64,000 nt of DNA from Leclercia pneumoniae (GCF_017348915.1 NZ_CP071383.1:806001-870000), one strand, 5' to 3'. Counted from the stretch's first letter, positions 10,884 through 22,980 are shown. A program made the numbers and translations. Notes: generated by a model from the letters alone, not told the origin.

Positions 10884-12182
10884 ATGACTATGACCATTCC
10901 CGCCCTTGCACAAGCCGTTTTTCCGTTCCGCCGATTGCTGGTGGGATTCAGCGGTGGGCTGGACTCGACGGTGCTACTGCATCGGCTGATGCTCTGGCGC
11001 GAACAAGAGCCCGACGTCGAACTGCGCGCCATCCATATCCACCACGGGCTGAGTTCGCACGCTGATAGCTGGGTGACGCATTGCGAAGCGCTCTGCCGGG
11101 CGTGGAACATTCCTTTGCGCGTTGAACGTGTCACGCTGCAGGATGAAGGGCTGGGAACCGAAGCGCAGGCGCGTAAGGCGCGCTATGCTGCCTTTAAAAG
11201 CGCTCTGCTGCCGGGGGAGGCGCTGGTCACTGCGCAGCATCTGGACGATCAGTGCGAAACATTCTTGCTGGCGCTGAAGCGCGGCAGCGGCCCGGCGGGG
11301 TTATCTGCCATGCCCGAACGGGCGCATTTTGCCGATACTTATCAATTGCGTCCGCTGCTTGGGGAGCCCCGCGCTTCGTTGCTAAGCTGGGCGCAACAGC
11401 ACGATCTGCGCTGGATAGATGACGAAAGCAATCAGGACGATGCTTACGACCGTAACTTCCTGCGTTTGCGGGTCGTACCGCAACTCATGCAGCGTTGGCC
11501 ACACTTTGCCGAGGCGACCGCGCGCAGTGCGGCGCTGTGTGCTGAGCAGGAACAACTGCTTGATGAGTTGCTGGCCGACGATTTGGCAACAGTGACAGAT
11601 GACGCGGGCGGGATGCAGATAATCCCGCTCCTGACGATGAGCGCCGTGCGCCGGGCCGCGTTAATACGGCGTTGGCTGGCGGCAAACGGCGCGCTAATGC
11701 CGTCCCGTGCGATGGTGAATCGTATCTGGGACGAGGTGGTGCAGGCCAGAGAAGATGCCAGTCCGGTGCTGAAACTGGGGGGCGGAGAAATTCGACGATT
11801 TCGCCAGGCGCTCTGGTGGGTACGACCACAGCCATCGCTGGCGCAAGAGGTCATTCCCTGGCTGGAACTGAACGCCCCGCTGTTGCTGCCGAAGGGCTGG
11901 GGAACGGTATCATTGAGCCCCTGTGGCAATATTCGCCCGCCGCGCAAGGACGAGCCGGTATCGGTGCGTTTTAAAGCCAGTGGAACGGTACACATCGTGG
12001 GGCGCAACGGCGGACGGAAGATTAAAAAAATTTGGCAAGAACTCAATGTCCCGCCATGGCTTCGCGAGGCGACGCCGCTTCTCTTTTATGGCGAAACGCT
12101 GATTGCTGCAGCCGGGCAATTCGTGACGTGCGAAGGGGAAGCAGAGGCAGGAAAAGGTTTACAACTAAAGTGGGAAAGATAA
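10884..12182 (+). CDS. tilS: TilS, tRNA(Ile)-lysidine synthase
   Basis: The 432-residue enzyme adds lysine to C34 of the CAU-anticodon tRNA-Ile, changing codon reading from AUG to AUA. The PP-loop ATP motif SGGLDST lies near residue 20, followed by [20 protein letters not shown]; the TilS-specific C-terminal domain is seen in ISPPRKDE-like and [20 protein letters not shown] segments. Two ATG codons (10884 and 10890) are possible; the first gives E. coli length. It is convergent with rof. Confidence 0.96.
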   Translation: MTMTIPALAQAVFPFRRLLVGFSGGLDSTVLLHRLMLWREQEPDVELRAIHIHHGLSSHADSWVTHCEALCRAWNIPLRVERVTLQDEGLGTEAQARKARYAAFKSALLPGEALVTAQHLDDQCETFLLALKRGSGPAGLSAMPERAHFADTYQLRPLLGEPRASLLSWAQQHDLRWIDDESNQDDAYDRNFLRLRVVPQLMQRWPHFAEATARSAALCAEQEQLLDELLADDLATVTDDAGGMQIIPLLTMSAVRRAALIRRWLAANGALMPSRAMVNRIWDEVVQAREDASPVLKLGGGEIRRFRQALWWVRPQPSLAQEVIPWLELNAPLLLPKGWGTVSLSPCGNIRPPRKDEPVSVRFKASGTVHIVGRNGGRKIKKIWQELNVPPWLREATPLLFYGETLIAAAGQFVTCEGEAEAGKGLQLKWER

Positions 12183-12204
12183 CGGGCAGGGGACTGCCCG
12201 TTAT
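12179..12204. terminator. Hairpin between convergent tilS and rof
   Basis: ATAACGGGCAG and CTGCCCGTTAT pair around a GGGA loop, just after the tilS stop and 7 bases before the rof stop. There is no long T run on either strand, so terminator activity is likely but weakly supported. Confidence 0.5.
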
Positions 12205-12210
12205 GAAGCA

Positions 12211-12465
12211 TCAGGACTCGCTCACCACGACGGTGCCGATTTCTGGATGACTGAAGCTGGCAATTTTATCGAGACGGAGCTCGCGCGTTGCGCCGCCATC
12301 TTCCACCACCAGGTACTCAACGTTTTTACGCGAAACCAGATCGTTGGCTTTAGCCTTCAAAACTTCGCCATCTTTAAGCGTCAGCGTCAGCAATAGATGA
12401 TGCTGGCAGGCGAGTTCCAGATTGTCATAGTCATCACAGTTGATGGGTTGATAGATTTCATTCAT
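12211..12465 (-). CDS. rof: Rof (YaeO), Rho inhibitor
   Basis: The 84-residue Sm-like protein binds transcription terminator Rho and inhibits it, in E. coli by blocking RNA binding. The N-terminal [19 protein letters not shown] and C-terminal [12 protein letters not shown] match the E. coli protein closely. I chose the ATG at 12465, which gives MNEIYQP and the E. coli length; a second ATG lies two codons upstream. The start overlaps the end of yaeP by 8 bases, so the two are likely co-translated. Confidence 0.93.
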   Translation of the reverse strand: MNEIYQPINCDDYDNLELACQHHLLLTLTLKDGEVLKAKANDLVSRKNVEYLVVEDGGATRELRLDKIASFSHPEIGTVVVSES

Positions 12466-12658
12466 TGACATAATCGCTCACCAGTAAATTCGCAGCGGCA
12501 TACGCCGCCTTTTCTCTGACCGATTCTGAAAGCGTGTCGTCCGACGCGATGTCATTCAGAACTTTCAACACACAGCCCAACGCATCCGGGATATACCCCA
12601 GGTCTCCGCTGGCGATTTCCGCATACCGTTTGCGGATCAGCTCACAATAATTATTCAC
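12458..12658 (-). CDS. yaeP: YaeP family small protein
   Basis: This 66-residue protein matches E. coli YaeP along its whole length ([19 protein letters not shown] and [17 protein letters not shown]). The start is a GTG at 12658 preceded by AGGAGGGG, a very strong ribosome site, and gives the known length; an in-frame ATG further upstream is less likely. Its function is unknown. Overlap with rof suggests a two-gene transcript. Confidence 0.9.
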   Translation of the reverse strand: MNNYCELIRKRYAEIASGDLGYIPDALGCVLKVLNDIASDDTLSESVREKAAYAAANLLVSDYVNE

Positions 12659-12856
12659 ATCCCCTCCTGCCAGCGCGCTGACGTTACTGTGAGATAACAC
12701 TAAGCCTACGAAGATTAGCTCTGTTTAGCAAGGTGACTATACCATACTCATTTAAGCAATATCAGCAGGTTGCCAGGTGGAGCTTTTAAGCGTCATTAAC
12801 AGCCATTTGGCCATTATTTCGCTACAATGCGAACCTGATTAGAAAGGAGTTCGCCC

Positions 12857-13402
12857 ATGGCGCTTAAAGCGACAATTTATAAAGCGATGGTCAATGTAGC
12901 TGACCTTGATCGTAACCAGTTTCTCGATGCCACCCTGACGCTGGCGCGTCACCCTTCTGAAACTCAGGAGCGCCTGATGCTGCGCCTGCTGGCATGGATC
13001 AAACATGCGCATGAGCGTTTGCAGTTCACCCGTGGCCTGAGTGCAGAGGAGGAGCCGGACGCCTGGCTGCGCAATGATCATCTGGGTATCGATTTGTGGA
13101 TTGAAATGGGGCTTCCAGACGAGCGCCGGATTAAGAAAGCCTGCACCCAGGCAGCAGAAGTGGCGTTATTTGCCTATAACAGCCGTGCCGCAGAGATCTG
13201 GTGGCAGCAGAATAAAAGTAAATGTGCACAATACAGCAATCTCTCCGTCTGGTATCTGGACGATGAGCAACTGGCGCAGCTTAGCGCCTTTGCAGAGCGC
13301 ACCATGAACTTACAGGCGACGATTCAGGACGGCGCCATCTGGCTGTCAGATAACCAGAATAATCTTGAAATTCATCTGACTGCGTGGCAGCAGCGCTCAT
13401 GA
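12857..13402 (+). CDS. yaeQ: YaeQ family protein
   Basis: The 181-residue protein matches the YaeQ family over its full length ([37 protein letters not shown]). Family structures show a fold related to PD-(D/E)XK nucleases; E. coli YaeQ was reported as a high-copy suppressor of rfaH loss, but a biochemical role is not settled. The ATG follows AAAGGAG. Its TGA overlaps the start of arfB, so the pair is probably translationally coupled. Confidence 0.93.
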   Translation: MALKATIYKAMVNVADLDRNQFLDATLTLARHPSETQERLMLRLLAWIKHAHERLQFTRGLSAEEEPDAWLRNDHLGIDLWIEMGLPDERRIKKACTQAAEVALFAYNSRAAEIWWQQNKSKCAQYSNLSVWYLDDEQLAQLSAFAERTMNLQATIQDGAIWLSDNQNNLEIHLTAWQQRS

Positions 13403-13821
13403 TTGTCATCTCGCGCAATGTCTCGCTGGCGGATAGCGAGGTGGAGATCACTGCAATCCGTGCTCAGGGGGCCGGTGGGCAGCATGTGAACAAGGCTTCT
13501 ACGGCAATTCATCTGCGCTTTGACATTCGGGCCTCCAGCCTGCCAGAGTATTACAAGGAGCGGTTACTCGCCGCCAGCCATCATCTGTTAACCAGCGATG
13601 GCATGATCGTGATAAAGGCTCAAGAGTATCGTAGCCAGGAGTTAAACCGTGAAGCGGCACTTTCGCGGCTGGTGGCGGTCATACAGGAATTAACGACCGA
13701 GCAGAAAAGCCGAAGAGCCACCCGGCCGACGCGAGCGTCGAAAGAGCGTCGCTTGTCTGCAAAATCGCAAAAATCGACCGTTAAATCTTTGCGCGGTAAA
13801 ATTCGTCGACCCCAGGAGTAG
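13399..13821 (+). CDS. arfB: ArfB (YaeJ), stalled-ribosome peptidyl-tRNA hydrolase
   Basis: The 140-residue protein is related to release factor domain 3 and frees nascent chains from ribosomes stalled without a stop codon. The catalytic GGQ lies in [12 protein letters not shown], and the basic C-terminal tail ([13 protein letters not shown]...) enters the empty mRNA channel. I chose the ATG at 13399, which gives MIVISRN and the E. coli length, and overlaps the yaeQ stop as ATGA. It is followed by nlpE. Confidence 0.96.
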   Translation: MIVISRNVSLADSEVEITAIRAQGAGGQHVNKASTAIHLRFDIRASSLPEYYKERLLAASHHLLTSDGMIVIKAQEYRSQELNREAALSRLVAVIQELTTEQKSRRATRPTRASKERRLSAKSQKSTVKSLRGKIRRPQE

Positions 13822-13854
13822 GGCGTGACACACATATTTCAGAAGGAAAGTAGC

Positions 13855-14553
13855 GTGAAAACAGCGATTTTTTCAGTGATGGCCGCAAGCACACTGTTTG
13901 TATTACTGGGCTGTAACCACCGTTCGGAAACGCAGACGCTTCAGCCTACGCAATCTGAAGCGCTGGCCCCCATGCAGCAAAGCTGGCGCGGCGTGTTGCC
14001 TTGTGCCGATTGCGAAGGCATTGAAACCTCGTTGTTCCTTGAAAAAGATGGTACCTGGGTAATGAACCAGCGCTATCAGAGCGCTAAAGAACCTGCCACA
14101 TTCGCCAGTTACGGCAACTGGGCGCGTACCGCAGAGAAGCTGGTGCTGACCGATAATGAAGGGGAAAAGCACTACTTCCGGGCTAAAGGCGAAGGGCTGG
14201 AAATGCTCGATACCGAGGGAAACCCCATTGAATCGCAATTTAACTATACGCTTCAGCCAGTAAAAGCGGCGCTGCCGACGACACCGATGGCGATGCGCGG
14301 CATGTATTTCTATATGGCGGATGCGGCGATCTTTACGGACTGCGCCACCGGTAAGAAGGTGAGCGTGGCCAATAACGCACAACTGGAACGGGATTACGCC
14401 GCGGCACGCGGAGGCGATACTAAGCCGGTGCTACTGACGGTAGACGGTCACTTCACGCTGGAAGCGAACCCGGATAGCGGTGAGAGCGTGAAAACGCTGG
14501 TGGCGGATCGCAACGCCAGGTTTGAGCAGGGTAAAGACTGCAACAGCCAATAA
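13855..14553 (+). CDS. nlpE: NlpE (CutF), outer-membrane lipoprotein and Cpx surface sensor
   Basis: The 232-residue lipoprotein activates the Cpx envelope stress response on surface contact or when lipoprotein sorting fails. The signal peptide ends in the lipobox LLGC, and the N-terminal domain carries the CXXC motif in LPCADCEG followed by SLFLEKDGTW. I chose the GTG at 13855, preceded by AGAAGGAAAG; an upstream GTG at 13825 would add ten residues before the signal peptide. It ends at a terminator shared with proS. Confidence 0.94.
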   Translation: MKTAIFSVMAASTLFVLLGCNHRSETQTLQPTQSEALAPMQQSWRGVLPCADCEGIETSLFLEKDGTWVMNQRYQSAKEPATFASYGNWARTAEKLVLTDNEGEKHYFRAKGEGLEMLDTEGNPIESQFNYTLQPVKAALPTTPMAMRGMYFYMADAAIFTDCATGKKVSVANNAQLERDYAAARGGDTKPVLLTVDGHFTLEANPDSGESVKTLVADRNARFEQGKDCNSQ

Positions 14554-14559
14554 CAGCGA

Positions 14560-14588
14560 TAAAAAACCCCGCCGCGGCGGGGTTTTTT
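14560..14588. terminator. Bidirectional terminator between nlpE and proS
   Basis: AAAAAACCCCGCC and GGCGGGGTTTTTT form a long GC-rich stem with T runs on both strands. It lies between the stops of the convergent genes nlpE and proS and can serve both. Confidence 0.93.
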
Positions 14589-14590
14589 AA

Positions 14591-16309
14591 TTAGCCTTTG
14601 ATGGCTTTAACAAGGTAATCCACAACGTCACCGGTCTTAATCATCTGCTTCTCGCCGTTGCGACGATATTTGTATTCGATATCATCGCTGTCGAGGTTAC
14701 GGTCACCAATAACGATGGTGTGCGGGATACCGATCAATTCCATATCAGCAAACATCACGCCCGGACGCTCTTTACGGTCGTCCATCAGCACTTCAATGCC
14801 CTGCGCGCGCAGTTCGTTATAGAATTTCTCAGCCAGCTCCTGCACACGGTAGGATTTGTGCATGTTCATCGGCAAAATCGCAACCTGGAATGGCGCGATA
14901 TTATCCGGCCAGACAATACCGCGGTCATCGTAATTCTGCTCAATAGCAGCGGCAACCACACGGGTGACACCGATGCCATAGCAGCCCATCGTCAGGATCT
15001 GGTTACGACCATCTTCACCCTGCACAGCCGCGTTCATCGCCTGAGAGTACTTGTTACCCAACTGGAAGATGTGACCCACTTCGATGCCGCGCTTAATCAT
15101 CAGTGTGCCTTGACCATCCGGGCTCGGATCGCCGGCAACCACGTTACGGATATCTGCCACTTCTGGCGTGGCGACGTCGCGATCCCAGTTGATGCCGAAG
15201 TAGTGTTTGCCATCAATGTTGGCACCCGCAGAGAAATCGCTCATCGCGGCAACGGTACGGTCGATAACGACCGGGATAGGCATGTTCACCGGGCCAAGAG
15301 AGCCAGGACCCGCGTTAACAACCGCGCGGATTTCTGCTTCGGTAGCGAAGGTCAGTGGGCTGGCAACCTGCGGCAGCTTTTCTGCCTTCACTTCATTCAG
15401 TTCGTGATCGCCACGCACCAGCAGAGCGACCAGCGGATAGGCACTGTCTTCTACCGCTTTGACCAGCAGAGTTTTTACCGTCTTCTCGATGGGCAGGTTG
15501 TATTGCTCAACCAGTTCGGCGATGGTTTTTGCGTTCGGGGTATCAACCAGGGTCATCTCTTCGGTTGCGGCGGCGCGTGGCGCTTTTGGTGCCAGGGCTT
15601 CGGCAAACTCGATGTTAGCGGCGTAATCAGAGGAGTCAGAGAAGATTACATCGTCTTCGCCGCTCTGCGCCAGAACCTGGAACTCGTGGGATGCGCTACC
15701 GCCGATTGAACCGGTATCAGCCTGTACAGCACGGAAATCCAGACCCATGCGGGAGAAGATTTTGCTGTAAGCCTCATACATTTTGTCGTAGGTCTCCTGC
15801 AGAGACTCCTGAGAGGTATGGAAAGAGTAAGCATCTTTCATCAGGAATTCGCGGGAGCGCATAACGCCAAAACGTGGACGCACTTCGTCACGGAACTTGG
15901 TCTGGATCTGGAAGAAGTTCAGCGGCAACTGCTTGTAAGAGCTCAGCTCGTTGCGGATCAGATCGGTAATGACCTCTTCATGCGTTGGACCGAGAACAAA
16001 CGGACGATCGCCGCGATCGGCAATACGCAGCAGTTCAGGACCGTACTGTTCCCAGCGACCACTCTCCTGCCACAGTTCAGAGGGCTGAACCACAGGCATT
16101 AACACCTCGATTGCACCGGCGTTGTTCATCTCTTCACGCACGATGTTTTCGACTTTTTTCAGGACGCGCACGCCGGTCGGCAGCCAGGTATATAACCCGG
16201 AGGCCAGCTTGCGGATCATCCCGGCGCGCAGCATCAGCTGGTGGCTGATCACTTCGGCGTCGGCAGGTGTCTCCTTCAGAGTGGAGAGCAGGTATTGGCT
16301 AGTACGCAT
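14591..16309 (-). CDS. proS: Prolyl-tRNA synthetase
   Basis: The 572-residue bacterial-type ProRS charges tRNA-Pro. Class II motif 2 is seen in [26 protein letters not shown] (split here by rough position 135-160); the inserted editing domain follows at about residues 225-405 and clears Ala-tRNA-Pro. Motif 3 lies in [13 protein letters not shown]. The C-terminal anticodon-binding domain ends with [10 protein letters not shown]. The length equals E. coli. It is transcribed towards nlpE and shares its terminator. Confidence 0.98.
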   Translation of the reverse strand: MRTSQYLLSTLKETPADAEVISHQLMLRAGMIRKLASGLYTWLPTGVRVLKKVENIVREEMNNAGAIEVLMPVVQPSELWQESGRWEQYGPELLRIADRGDRPFVLGPTHEEVITDLIRNELSSYKQLPLNFFQIQTKFRDEVRPRFGVMRSREFLMKDAYSFHTSQESLQETYDKMYEAYSKIFSRMGLDFRAVQADTGSIGGSASHEFQVLAQSGEDDVIFSDSSDYAANIEFAEALAPKAPRAAATEEMTLVDTPNAKTIAELVEQYNLPIEKTVKTLLVKAVEDSAYPLVALLVRGDHELNEVKAEKLPQVASPLTFATEAEIRAVVNAGPGSLGPVNMPIPVVIDRTVAAMSDFSAGANIDGKHYFGINWDRDVATPEVADIRNVVAGDPSPDGQGTLMIKRGIEVGHIFQLGNKYSQAMNAAVQGEDGRNQILTMGCYGIGVTRVVAAAIEQNYDDRGIVWPDNIAPFQVAILPMNMHKSYRVQELAEKFYNELRAQGIEVLMDDRKERPGVMFADMELIGIPHTIVIGDRNLDSDDIEYKYRRNGEKQMIKTGDVVDYLVKAIKG

Positions 16310-16421
16310 GTTGTTACGGTTCCATTTCGACTATTGGAACAGGCTGAAACGCCAGCCTGACACAAAAAAAGTGGTTTAGTTTACCAGTGTGGCAAAGATG
16401 CCAAAAGAGAGGACAATAAAA

Positions 16422-17129
16422 TTACTGCGGCTCAAGCGCAAACACTTCGAAGCCTGAGTCCGTTACGCGCCAGCGGACGTTAAAATCAAGCAACCAGACG
16501 GCATACGCTTTCCCGGCGTCTTCCTCTTTACGATAGGCGGGGCGAGGATCCTGCGCCAGCACATCGACGATAAACTCACGCAGACGTGGGTAGCGTTTTT
16601 CAAGGTGAACCAGTTCGGCAGCCAGCGCGTCGGTAAAGTAAACCGGCATATCGGCCTGTGGCGCCTGTTGGGCATAGCTGGCGCGGGCATCGGGCAGGGC
16701 TTCGGCAAACGGCAGATAAGGTTTGATATCGACGACGGGGGTGCCATCCACCAGGTCCAGCCCGCCGAGCTCCAGGATGACCTGATCCTTCTGGCAGCGA
16801 ATGCCGTTTAGTTCGACGAGCGACATCCCCACCGGGTTAGGGCGGAAGGTAGAACGCGTGGCAAACACCCCCATTCTGGCGTTGCCGCCAAGCCGGGGAG
16901 GGCGTACAGTTGGGCGCCAGCCGCCTTCCATCGTTTGATGGAAGATAAACAGCACCCAGAGATGGCTAAAAGCTTCCAGTCCGCGCACAGCATCAGCCTG
17001 GTTATACGGAGCGATTAAGTGAAGTTCGCCGCCACCGCTTTTCACCAGCCCAGGCTGACGAGGTACGGCAAACTTCTCTTTATAGGGTGAGCGGATAACA
17101 CCTATCTGCTCGAACTGGAATGTACTCAT
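16422..17129 (-). CDS. trmO: TrmO (TsaA/YaeB), tRNA m6t6A37 methyltransferase
   Basis: The 235-residue protein belongs to the TrmO family, which methylates t6A37 in a tRNA-Thr species using S-adenosylmethionine. The beta-barrel domain shows the family signatures IGVIRSPYKEKFAVPRQPG and TRSTFRPNPVGMSLVEL; a C-terminal region of about 80 residues is as in E. coli. Its ATG overlaps the stop of rcsF (ATGA), so it is the second gene of a rcsF-trmO unit. Confidence 0.93.
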   Translation of the reverse strand: MSTFQFEQIGVIRSPYKEKFAVPRQPGLVKSGGGELHLIAPYNQADAVRGLEAFSHLWVLFIFHQTMEGGWRPTVRPPRLGGNARMGVFATRSTFRPNPVGMSLVELNGIRCQKDQVILELGGLDLVDGTPVVDIKPYLPFAEALPDARASYAQQAPQADMPVYFTDALAAELVHLEKRYPRLREFIVDVLAQDPRPAYRKEEDAGKAYAVWLLDFNVRWRVTDSGFEVFALEPQ

Positions 17130-17530
17130 TTCGCCGAAACGTTAAGGGCAGAACCTACGCACACAGCCTGACGATAACAACCCGGCGTACCGCTGGTTAC
17201 TTCGCAGCTGTGCAGCAGCACGGCGTTCGCTTTCATTTTGGAGGCGTTGATCTGCATACGCTTACGCGCCGTTGGGATGTTTGGTGGGGAGTCCTGATTT
17301 GTTGCCTGACAGGAGTCGCCTGAAACTTCACCCAGATCGCGGAACGGTTTGCCAATCAGAGCTTCCGCGTTGGTGTAAATGCGTACCGGCGCAGCGCGTG
17401 GCGCTTTCGGTTTTGCTGGCTCCGCTTTTGGCGGGGTTGCAGTGCTTTGAACAGGTTCAACAGGAGATCTGCTTAGCATAGAACATCCGCTCAGCATCAA
17501 TGCTAAGAGACAGATCGGTAAAGCACGCAT
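17126..17530 (-). CDS. rcsF: RcsF, outer-membrane lipoprotein sensor of the Rcs phosphorelay
   Basis: The 134-residue lipoprotein senses envelope damage and signals through IgaA to the Rcs phosphorelay. The signal peptide ends with the lipobox LSGC, followed by a proline- and lysine-rich linker (EPAKPKAPRAAPVRIY) and the disulfide-bonded core with four cysteines (SCQ, SCEV, GCYRQAVCVG). It lies upstream of trmO with a 4-base overlap and downstream of metQ, separated by about 107 bases including a hairpin. Confidence 0.95.
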   Translation of the reverse strand: MRALPICLLALMLSGCSMLSRSPVEPVQSTATPPKAEPAKPKAPRAAPVRIYTNAEALIGKPFRDLGEVSGDSCQATNQDSPPNIPTARKRMQINASKMKANAVLLHSCEVTSGTPGCYRQAVCVGSALNVSAK

Positions 17531-17593
17531 ATTCTTTCCTCAATGAATAATCAAAACGTCAGTTATTGAATCAGTTGCCCGCATAAATGACAA

Positions 17594-17611
17594 GACGGGC
17601 TTTCGCCCGTC
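17594..17611 (-). terminator. Hairpin after metQ
   Basis: GACGGGC and GCCCGTC pair around TTTC, 27 bases after the metQ stop on its strand. The bases that follow on the minus strand (TTGTCATTTAT) are only partly T-rich, so it is a probable but weak terminator of metNIQ. Confidence 0.6.
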
Positions 17612-17637
17612 CTGAATGATATTACACAAAGAGAAGA

Positions 17638-18453
17638 TTACCAGCCTTTAACTGCACCACCGTTAAAGACTTTGTTCGCCTCTTCGTAAACTTCATCAGA
17701 CTGGTAAGCCTGAACGAACTTCTTCACGTTCTCTGCGTCTTTGTTGTCTTCACGAGTCACGATCAGGTTCACATAAGGGGAGTCTTTATCTTCTACGAAG
17801 ATACCGTCTTTCGCCGGCGTCAGGCCGATCTGGCTAGCATAGGTGGTATTGATAACGGCCAGCGCGATCTGTGCATCGTCCAGAGAGCGTGGCAACTGTG
17901 GCGCTTCCAGCTCAACAATTTTCAGATTTTTTGGATTTTCGGTCACGTCCAGAACGGTCGGCAGCAGGCCAACACCGTCTTTCAGTTTGATCAAACCCTG
18001 TTTCTGCAGCAGCAGCAAAGAGCGGCCCAGGTTGGTTGGGTCATTTGGTACTGCGACCTGAGAGCCATCCTGCAGTTCGTCCAGAGATTTAATTTTCTTA
18101 GAGTAACCGGCAATCGGATATACAAAGGTGTTACCCGCTGGAACCAGTTTATAACCACGATCTTTGATCTGCTGATCCAGATACGGTTTGTGCTGGAAGG
18201 CGTTGGCATCGATATCGCCTTTGCTCAGCGCTTCGTTAGGCAGTACGTAATCATTGAATGTAACCAGCTCAACGTCCAGGCCATACTTCTCTTTAGCGAC
18301 TTTCACTGCTGTTTCAGCAACCTGCTGTTCTGCACCTACGATAACGCCCACTTTGATGTGGTTCGGGTCTTTCTCGTCCTGACCGCAACCCACCAGTGCC
18401 AGAGAGCCGATCAGCGCGCCTACCGCTGCAAAGGTCTTAAATTTAAACGTCAT
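17638..18453 (-). CDS. metQ: MetQ, D/L-methionine binding lipoprotein
   Basis: The 271-residue NlpA-family lipoprotein captures methionine in the periplasm for the MetNI transporter. The signal peptide ends in a lipobox LVGC; the mature part shows the family segments KVGVIVGAEQQVAETAVK and DIDANAFQHKPYLDQQ. It is the last gene of metNIQ, 38 bases after metI, and precedes a hairpin. Expression is expected to follow the MetJ operator before metN. Confidence 0.97.
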   Translation of the reverse strand: MTFKFKTFAAVGALIGSLALVGCGQDEKDPNHIKVGVIVGAEQQVAETAVKVAKEKYGLDVELVTFNDYVLPNEALSKGDIDANAFQHKPYLDQQIKDRGYKLVPAGNTFVYPIAGYSKKIKSLDELQDGSQVAVPNDPTNLGRSLLLLQKQGLIKLKDGVGLLPTVLDVTENPKNLKIVELEAPQLPRSLDDAQIALAVINTTYASQIGLTPAKDGIFVEDKDSPYVNLIVTREDNKDAENVKKFVQAYQSDEVYEEANKVFNGGAVKGW

Positions 18454-18491
18454 GATATTTCCTTAATTCGTCGTGTTTATAATGTTTAACG

Positions 18492-19145
18492 TTATTTGTG
18501 CGTCACAGTACGAACGATGCGATCGCCCGAGAACTGAATGAGATAGACCAGTACTACCAGCAATACCAGAACGGTGTTCATTACGGTAGCGTTATAACCA
18601 ATATAACCGTACTGGTAACCAATCTGACCCAGACCGCCAGCGCCGACGGCACCGCCCATCGCGGAATAACCGACCAGGGTAATCAGGGTGATGGTTGCGG
18701 CATTCACCAGTCCGGGCAGCGCTTCAGGCAGCAGCACTTTGCGTACGATCTGCATCGGCGTGGCGCCCATTGCGCGGGAGGCTTCAATCAAACCGGTCGG
18801 GATTTCCAGCAGGGCGTTTTCCACCATACGGGCAATAAAGGGGGCAGCCCCTACGGTCAGCGGAACAATAGCGGCCTGTAAGCCGATAGACGTCCCGACG
18901 ATGACGCGAGTAAAGGGAATCATCCACACCAGCAGGATAATAAAAGGAATGGAACGGAAGATATTCACCACGGCGGAAAGAGCGCGGTAGAGCTTTGCGT
19001 TCTCAACAATTTGGCCCGGACGCGTAACGTACAGCAGCACGCCAACCGGCAGACCAATCACAAAGCCGAAAAAGCCGGATACAAAGGTCATTGCCAGCGT
19101 TTCCCATACGCCGCGAACCAGCAGCCACATCATCGGTTCAGACAT
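18492..19145 (-). CDS. metI: MetI, methionine ABC transporter permease
   Basis: The 217-residue inner-membrane protein has about five hydrophobic segments and the permease EAA loop in [25 protein letters not shown] (around residues 122-146). It forms the channel for methionine import with the ATPase MetN. Its start overlaps the metN stop by 8 bases, which suggests coupled translation. Confidence 0.97.
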   Translation of the reverse strand: MSEPMMWLLVRGVWETLAMTFVSGFFGFVIGLPVGVLLYVTRPGQIVENAKLYRALSAVVNIFRSIPFIILLVWMIPFTRVIVGTSIGLQAAIVPLTVGAAPFIARMVENALLEIPTGLIEASRAMGATPMQIVRKVLLPEALPGLVNAATITLITLVGYSAMGGAVGAGGLGQIGYQYGYIGYNATVMNTVLVLLVVLVYLIQFSGDRIVRTVTHK

Positions 19146-20169
19146 AACCCAGTACCTCTACTTTTACATGGTGTTCTTGCAGCCAGGCAATGGCCGCTTG
19201 CGTCTCTTCTTGCGTGCCGTGCATCTCGGTCAACATAATGCCGAACTTCACGCCGCCGGCATAATCCATCTGCGCGCTAATAATGTTGTTATTCACATTG
19301 AAACGACGCGCCGTTTCCGACAGCAGCGGTGCATCGACGGACTGGCCGGTAAATTCCATACGCAGCATCGGCACACTACTGGCTTCAGGCTGCGCTTTTA
19401 AACGTTCAAGATAATCTTCCGGAATATCCAGATGCAGCGTGGACTGAATAAACTGCTGTGCTAACGGTGTTTTCGGATGCGAGAAGACTTCACTGACGGT
19501 GTCCTGCTCGATCAGTTCACCATTACTGATAACGGCGACACAGTCGCAGATACGTTTAACGACATCCATCTCGTGCGTAATAAGAAGAATGGTCAGTCCC
19601 AGGCGACGGTTAATATCTTTCAGTAATTCCAGGATAGAGCGTGTTGTTGCCGGGTCGAGCGCACTGGTGGCTTCATCGCATAACAGCACCTTTGGGTTGC
19701 TTGCCAGCGCTCGGGCAATCGCGACACGCTGCTTTTGACCGCCGGACAGGTTGGCGGGATAGCTATCATGCTTATCACCCAAACCGACAAGGTCCAGCAG
19801 TTCAGTAACGCGACGTTTGATCTCATCTTTAGACGTGTTATCCAGTTCTAAAGGCAGCGCAACGTTTCCAAAAACGGTGCGGGAAGCCAGCAAGTTAAAA
19901 TGCTGGAAGATCATGCCAATCTGACGGCGTGCTTTGGTTAATTCTGATTCAGAGAGTTTGGTCAACTCCTGACCGCCAACCTGGACGCTGCCTTCGGTTG
20001 GACGCTCAAGCAGGTTGACGCAACGAATCAGCGTACTTTTACCTGCGCCAGAGGCGCCAATAACGCCATAAATCTGTCCAGCCGGAACGTGCAGGCTAAC
20101 GTTGTTCAGCGCCTGAATCGTTCGGGTTCCTTGCTGGAACACTTTAGTAATGTTTGAAAGTTTGATCAT
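19138..20169 (-). CDS. metN: MetN, methionine ABC transporter ATPase
   Basis: The 343-residue ATPase drives methionine import. Walker A is GASGAGKST near residue 40, the signature is LSGGQKQR and Walker B is [12 protein letters not shown]. The C-terminal ACT-like domain (from about residue 265, [16 protein letters not shown]) is the part that senses cytoplasmic methionine and closes the transporter in E. coli. It is the first gene of metNIQ and has a MetJ operator about 85 bases upstream. Confidence 0.97.
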   Translation of the reverse strand: MIKLSNITKVFQQGTRTIQALNNVSLHVPAGQIYGVIGASGAGKSTLIRCVNLLERPTEGSVQVGGQELTKLSESELTKARRQIGMIFQHFNLLASRTVFGNVALPLELDNTSKDEIKRRVTELLDLVGLGDKHDSYPANLSGGQKQRVAIARALASNPKVLLCDEATSALDPATTRSILELLKDINRRLGLTILLITHEMDVVKRICDCVAVISNGELIEQDTVSEVFSHPKTPLAQQFIQSTLHLDIPEDYLERLKAQPEASSVPMLRMEFTGQSVDAPLLSETARRFNVNNNIISAQMDYAGGVKFGIMLTEMHGTQEETQAAIAWLQEHHVKVEVLGYV

Positions 20170-20253
20170 TAGACTTTTTTAATCATATGTGAGTTTGCCG
20201 TGGCATTTTCTTCTGCCTGATACGGGCGTTAACCGTCAACGAAATGGATGTTA

Positions 20254-20269
20254 AGGCATCCAGACGTCT
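20254..20269 (-). promoter_or_regulatory. MetJ operator (met boxes) upstream of metN
   Basis: A perfect 8-base met box AGACGTCT is at 20262-20269, next to an imperfect one (AGGCATCC, 5 of 8 matches) at 20254-20261. Tandem met boxes bind MetJ with S-adenosylmethionine; E. coli metNIQ has a similar pair at this place. Confidence 0.8.
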
Positions 20270-20357
20270 AAATCAATGTAACTCTGTTCGATGAGCACTT
20301 TCTTGTCTCCGGATTCATGAGATACTAAGCGTACATGCCTTTTTCAGGAGCAAAGCG

Positions 20358-20918
20358 GTGGCAAAATCAGTACCAGCAATTTTTCTCGATCGTGACGGCA
20401 CTATTAATGTCGATCACGGTTACGTACATGAGATCGATGAATTCGAATTTATCGAAGGCGTCATTGATGCCATGCGCGAACTTAAAGAGATGGGTTATGC
20501 GCTGGTGGTCGTGACCAACCAGTCTGGGATCGCGCGTGGCAAATTTACCGAGGCGCAGTTTGAGACATTAACTGAGTGGATGGACTGGTCTCTGGCCGAT
20601 CGCGGTGTTGATCTGGACGGTATCTATTTCTGTCCTCACCACCCTCAAGGAACCGTTGAAGAGTTTCGTCAGACTTGTGACTGCCGTAAGCCGCATCCGG
20701 GAATGCTGCTTTCAGCGCAAGAGTTCCTGAACATCGATATGGCTTCTTCTTATATGGTGGGCGATAAACTGGAAGATATGCAGGCAGCTGCAGCGGCGGG
20801 TGTAGGTAATAAAGTGCTGGTACGTACCGGTAAACCTGTGACGCCAGAAGCTGAGAATGCCGCAGACTGGGTGATCAATAGCCTTGCGGAGCTGCCTCAG
20901 GCCATCAAAAAGCGCTAA
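20358..20918 (+). CDS. gmhB: GmhB, D-glycero-beta-D-manno-heptose 1,7-bisphosphate 7-phosphatase
   Basis: The 186-residue HAD-family phosphatase removes the 7-phosphate in ADP-heptose synthesis for the LPS inner core. The nucleophile motif FLDRDGTIN has Asp11 and Asp13; a zinc-binding cluster is seen in CPHHPQG and CDCRKP, and the later acidic motif in [12 protein letters not shown]. Start is GTG at 20358 after a CAGGAG site. It is divergent from metN and precedes the rRNA operon. GmhA, of the same pathway, is at 49123. Confidence 0.96.
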   Translation: MAKSVPAIFLDRDGTINVDHGYVHEIDEFEFIEGVIDAMRELKEMGYALVVVTNQSGIARGKFTEAQFETLTEWMDWSLADRGVDLDGIYFCPHHPQGTVEEFRQTCDCRKPHPGMLLSAQEFLNIDMASSYMVGDKLEDMQAAAAAGVGNKVLVRTGKPVTPEAENAADWVINSLAELPQAIKKR

Positions 20919-20948
20919 AAACGGTCGTTTTGGTGAAAAGGTGAGCGG

Positions 20949-21001
20949 TTGAAATAAAATTGTATTTTTCCGCTTGTCATTCCTCGGGAGCTCCCTATAA
21001 T
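20949..21001 (+). promoter_or_regulatory. rRNA operon promoter P1 with upstream AT-rich element
   Basis: TTGTCA at 20974-20979 and TATAAT at 20996-21001 are separated by 16 bases and followed by a GC-rich discriminator (GCGCC), the typical stringent-control layout. The AT-rich tract 20949-20970 is a likely UP element for the RNA polymerase alpha subunit. Together with P2 and the leader this accounts for the gene-free stretch 20919-21293. Confidence 0.88.
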
Positions 21002-21084
21002 GCGCCTCCATCGACACGGCGGATGTGAATCACTTCACACAAACAGCCGGTTCGGTTGAAGAGAAAAAATCCTGAAATTCAGGG

Positions 21085-21112
21085 TTGACTCTGAAAGAGG
21101 AATGCGTAATAT
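21085..21112 (+). promoter_or_regulatory. rRNA operon promoter P2
   Basis: TTGACT at 21085-21090 and TAATAT at 21107-21112 are separated by 16 bases, about 110 bases downstream of P1, as in other enterobacterial rrn operons. Confidence 0.85.
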
Positions 21113-21151
21113 ACGCCACCTCGCAACGGTGAGCTGAAAGCCGCGTTGCAC

Positions 21152-21163
21152 TGCTCTTTAACA
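21152..21163 (+). promoter_or_regulatory. boxA antitermination site in the 16S leader
   Basis: TGCTCTTTAACA matches the boxA element where the Nus factors load to make rRNA transcription resistant to Rho. The downstream sequence ATCAGACAATCTGTGTG pairs with the region after 16S (CACACAGATTGTCTGAT) to form the RNase III processing stem. Confidence 0.88.
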
Positions 21164-21293
21164 ATTTATCAGACAATCTGTGTGGGCACTCAAAGTGACA
21201 TGGATTCTTAATGTCTTCGGACAATAAATGAATGCCAAGTCTCTGAGTGAACACGTAATTCATTACGAAGTTTAATTCACGAGCATCAAACTT

Positions 21294-22833
<1,540 letters not shown>

Positions 22834-22903
22834 CCTTAAAGAACCTGCCTTTGTAGTGCTCACACAGATTGTCTGATGAAAATTAGCAGTAAAAAATCTC
22901 TGC

Positions 22904-22980
<77 letters not shown>
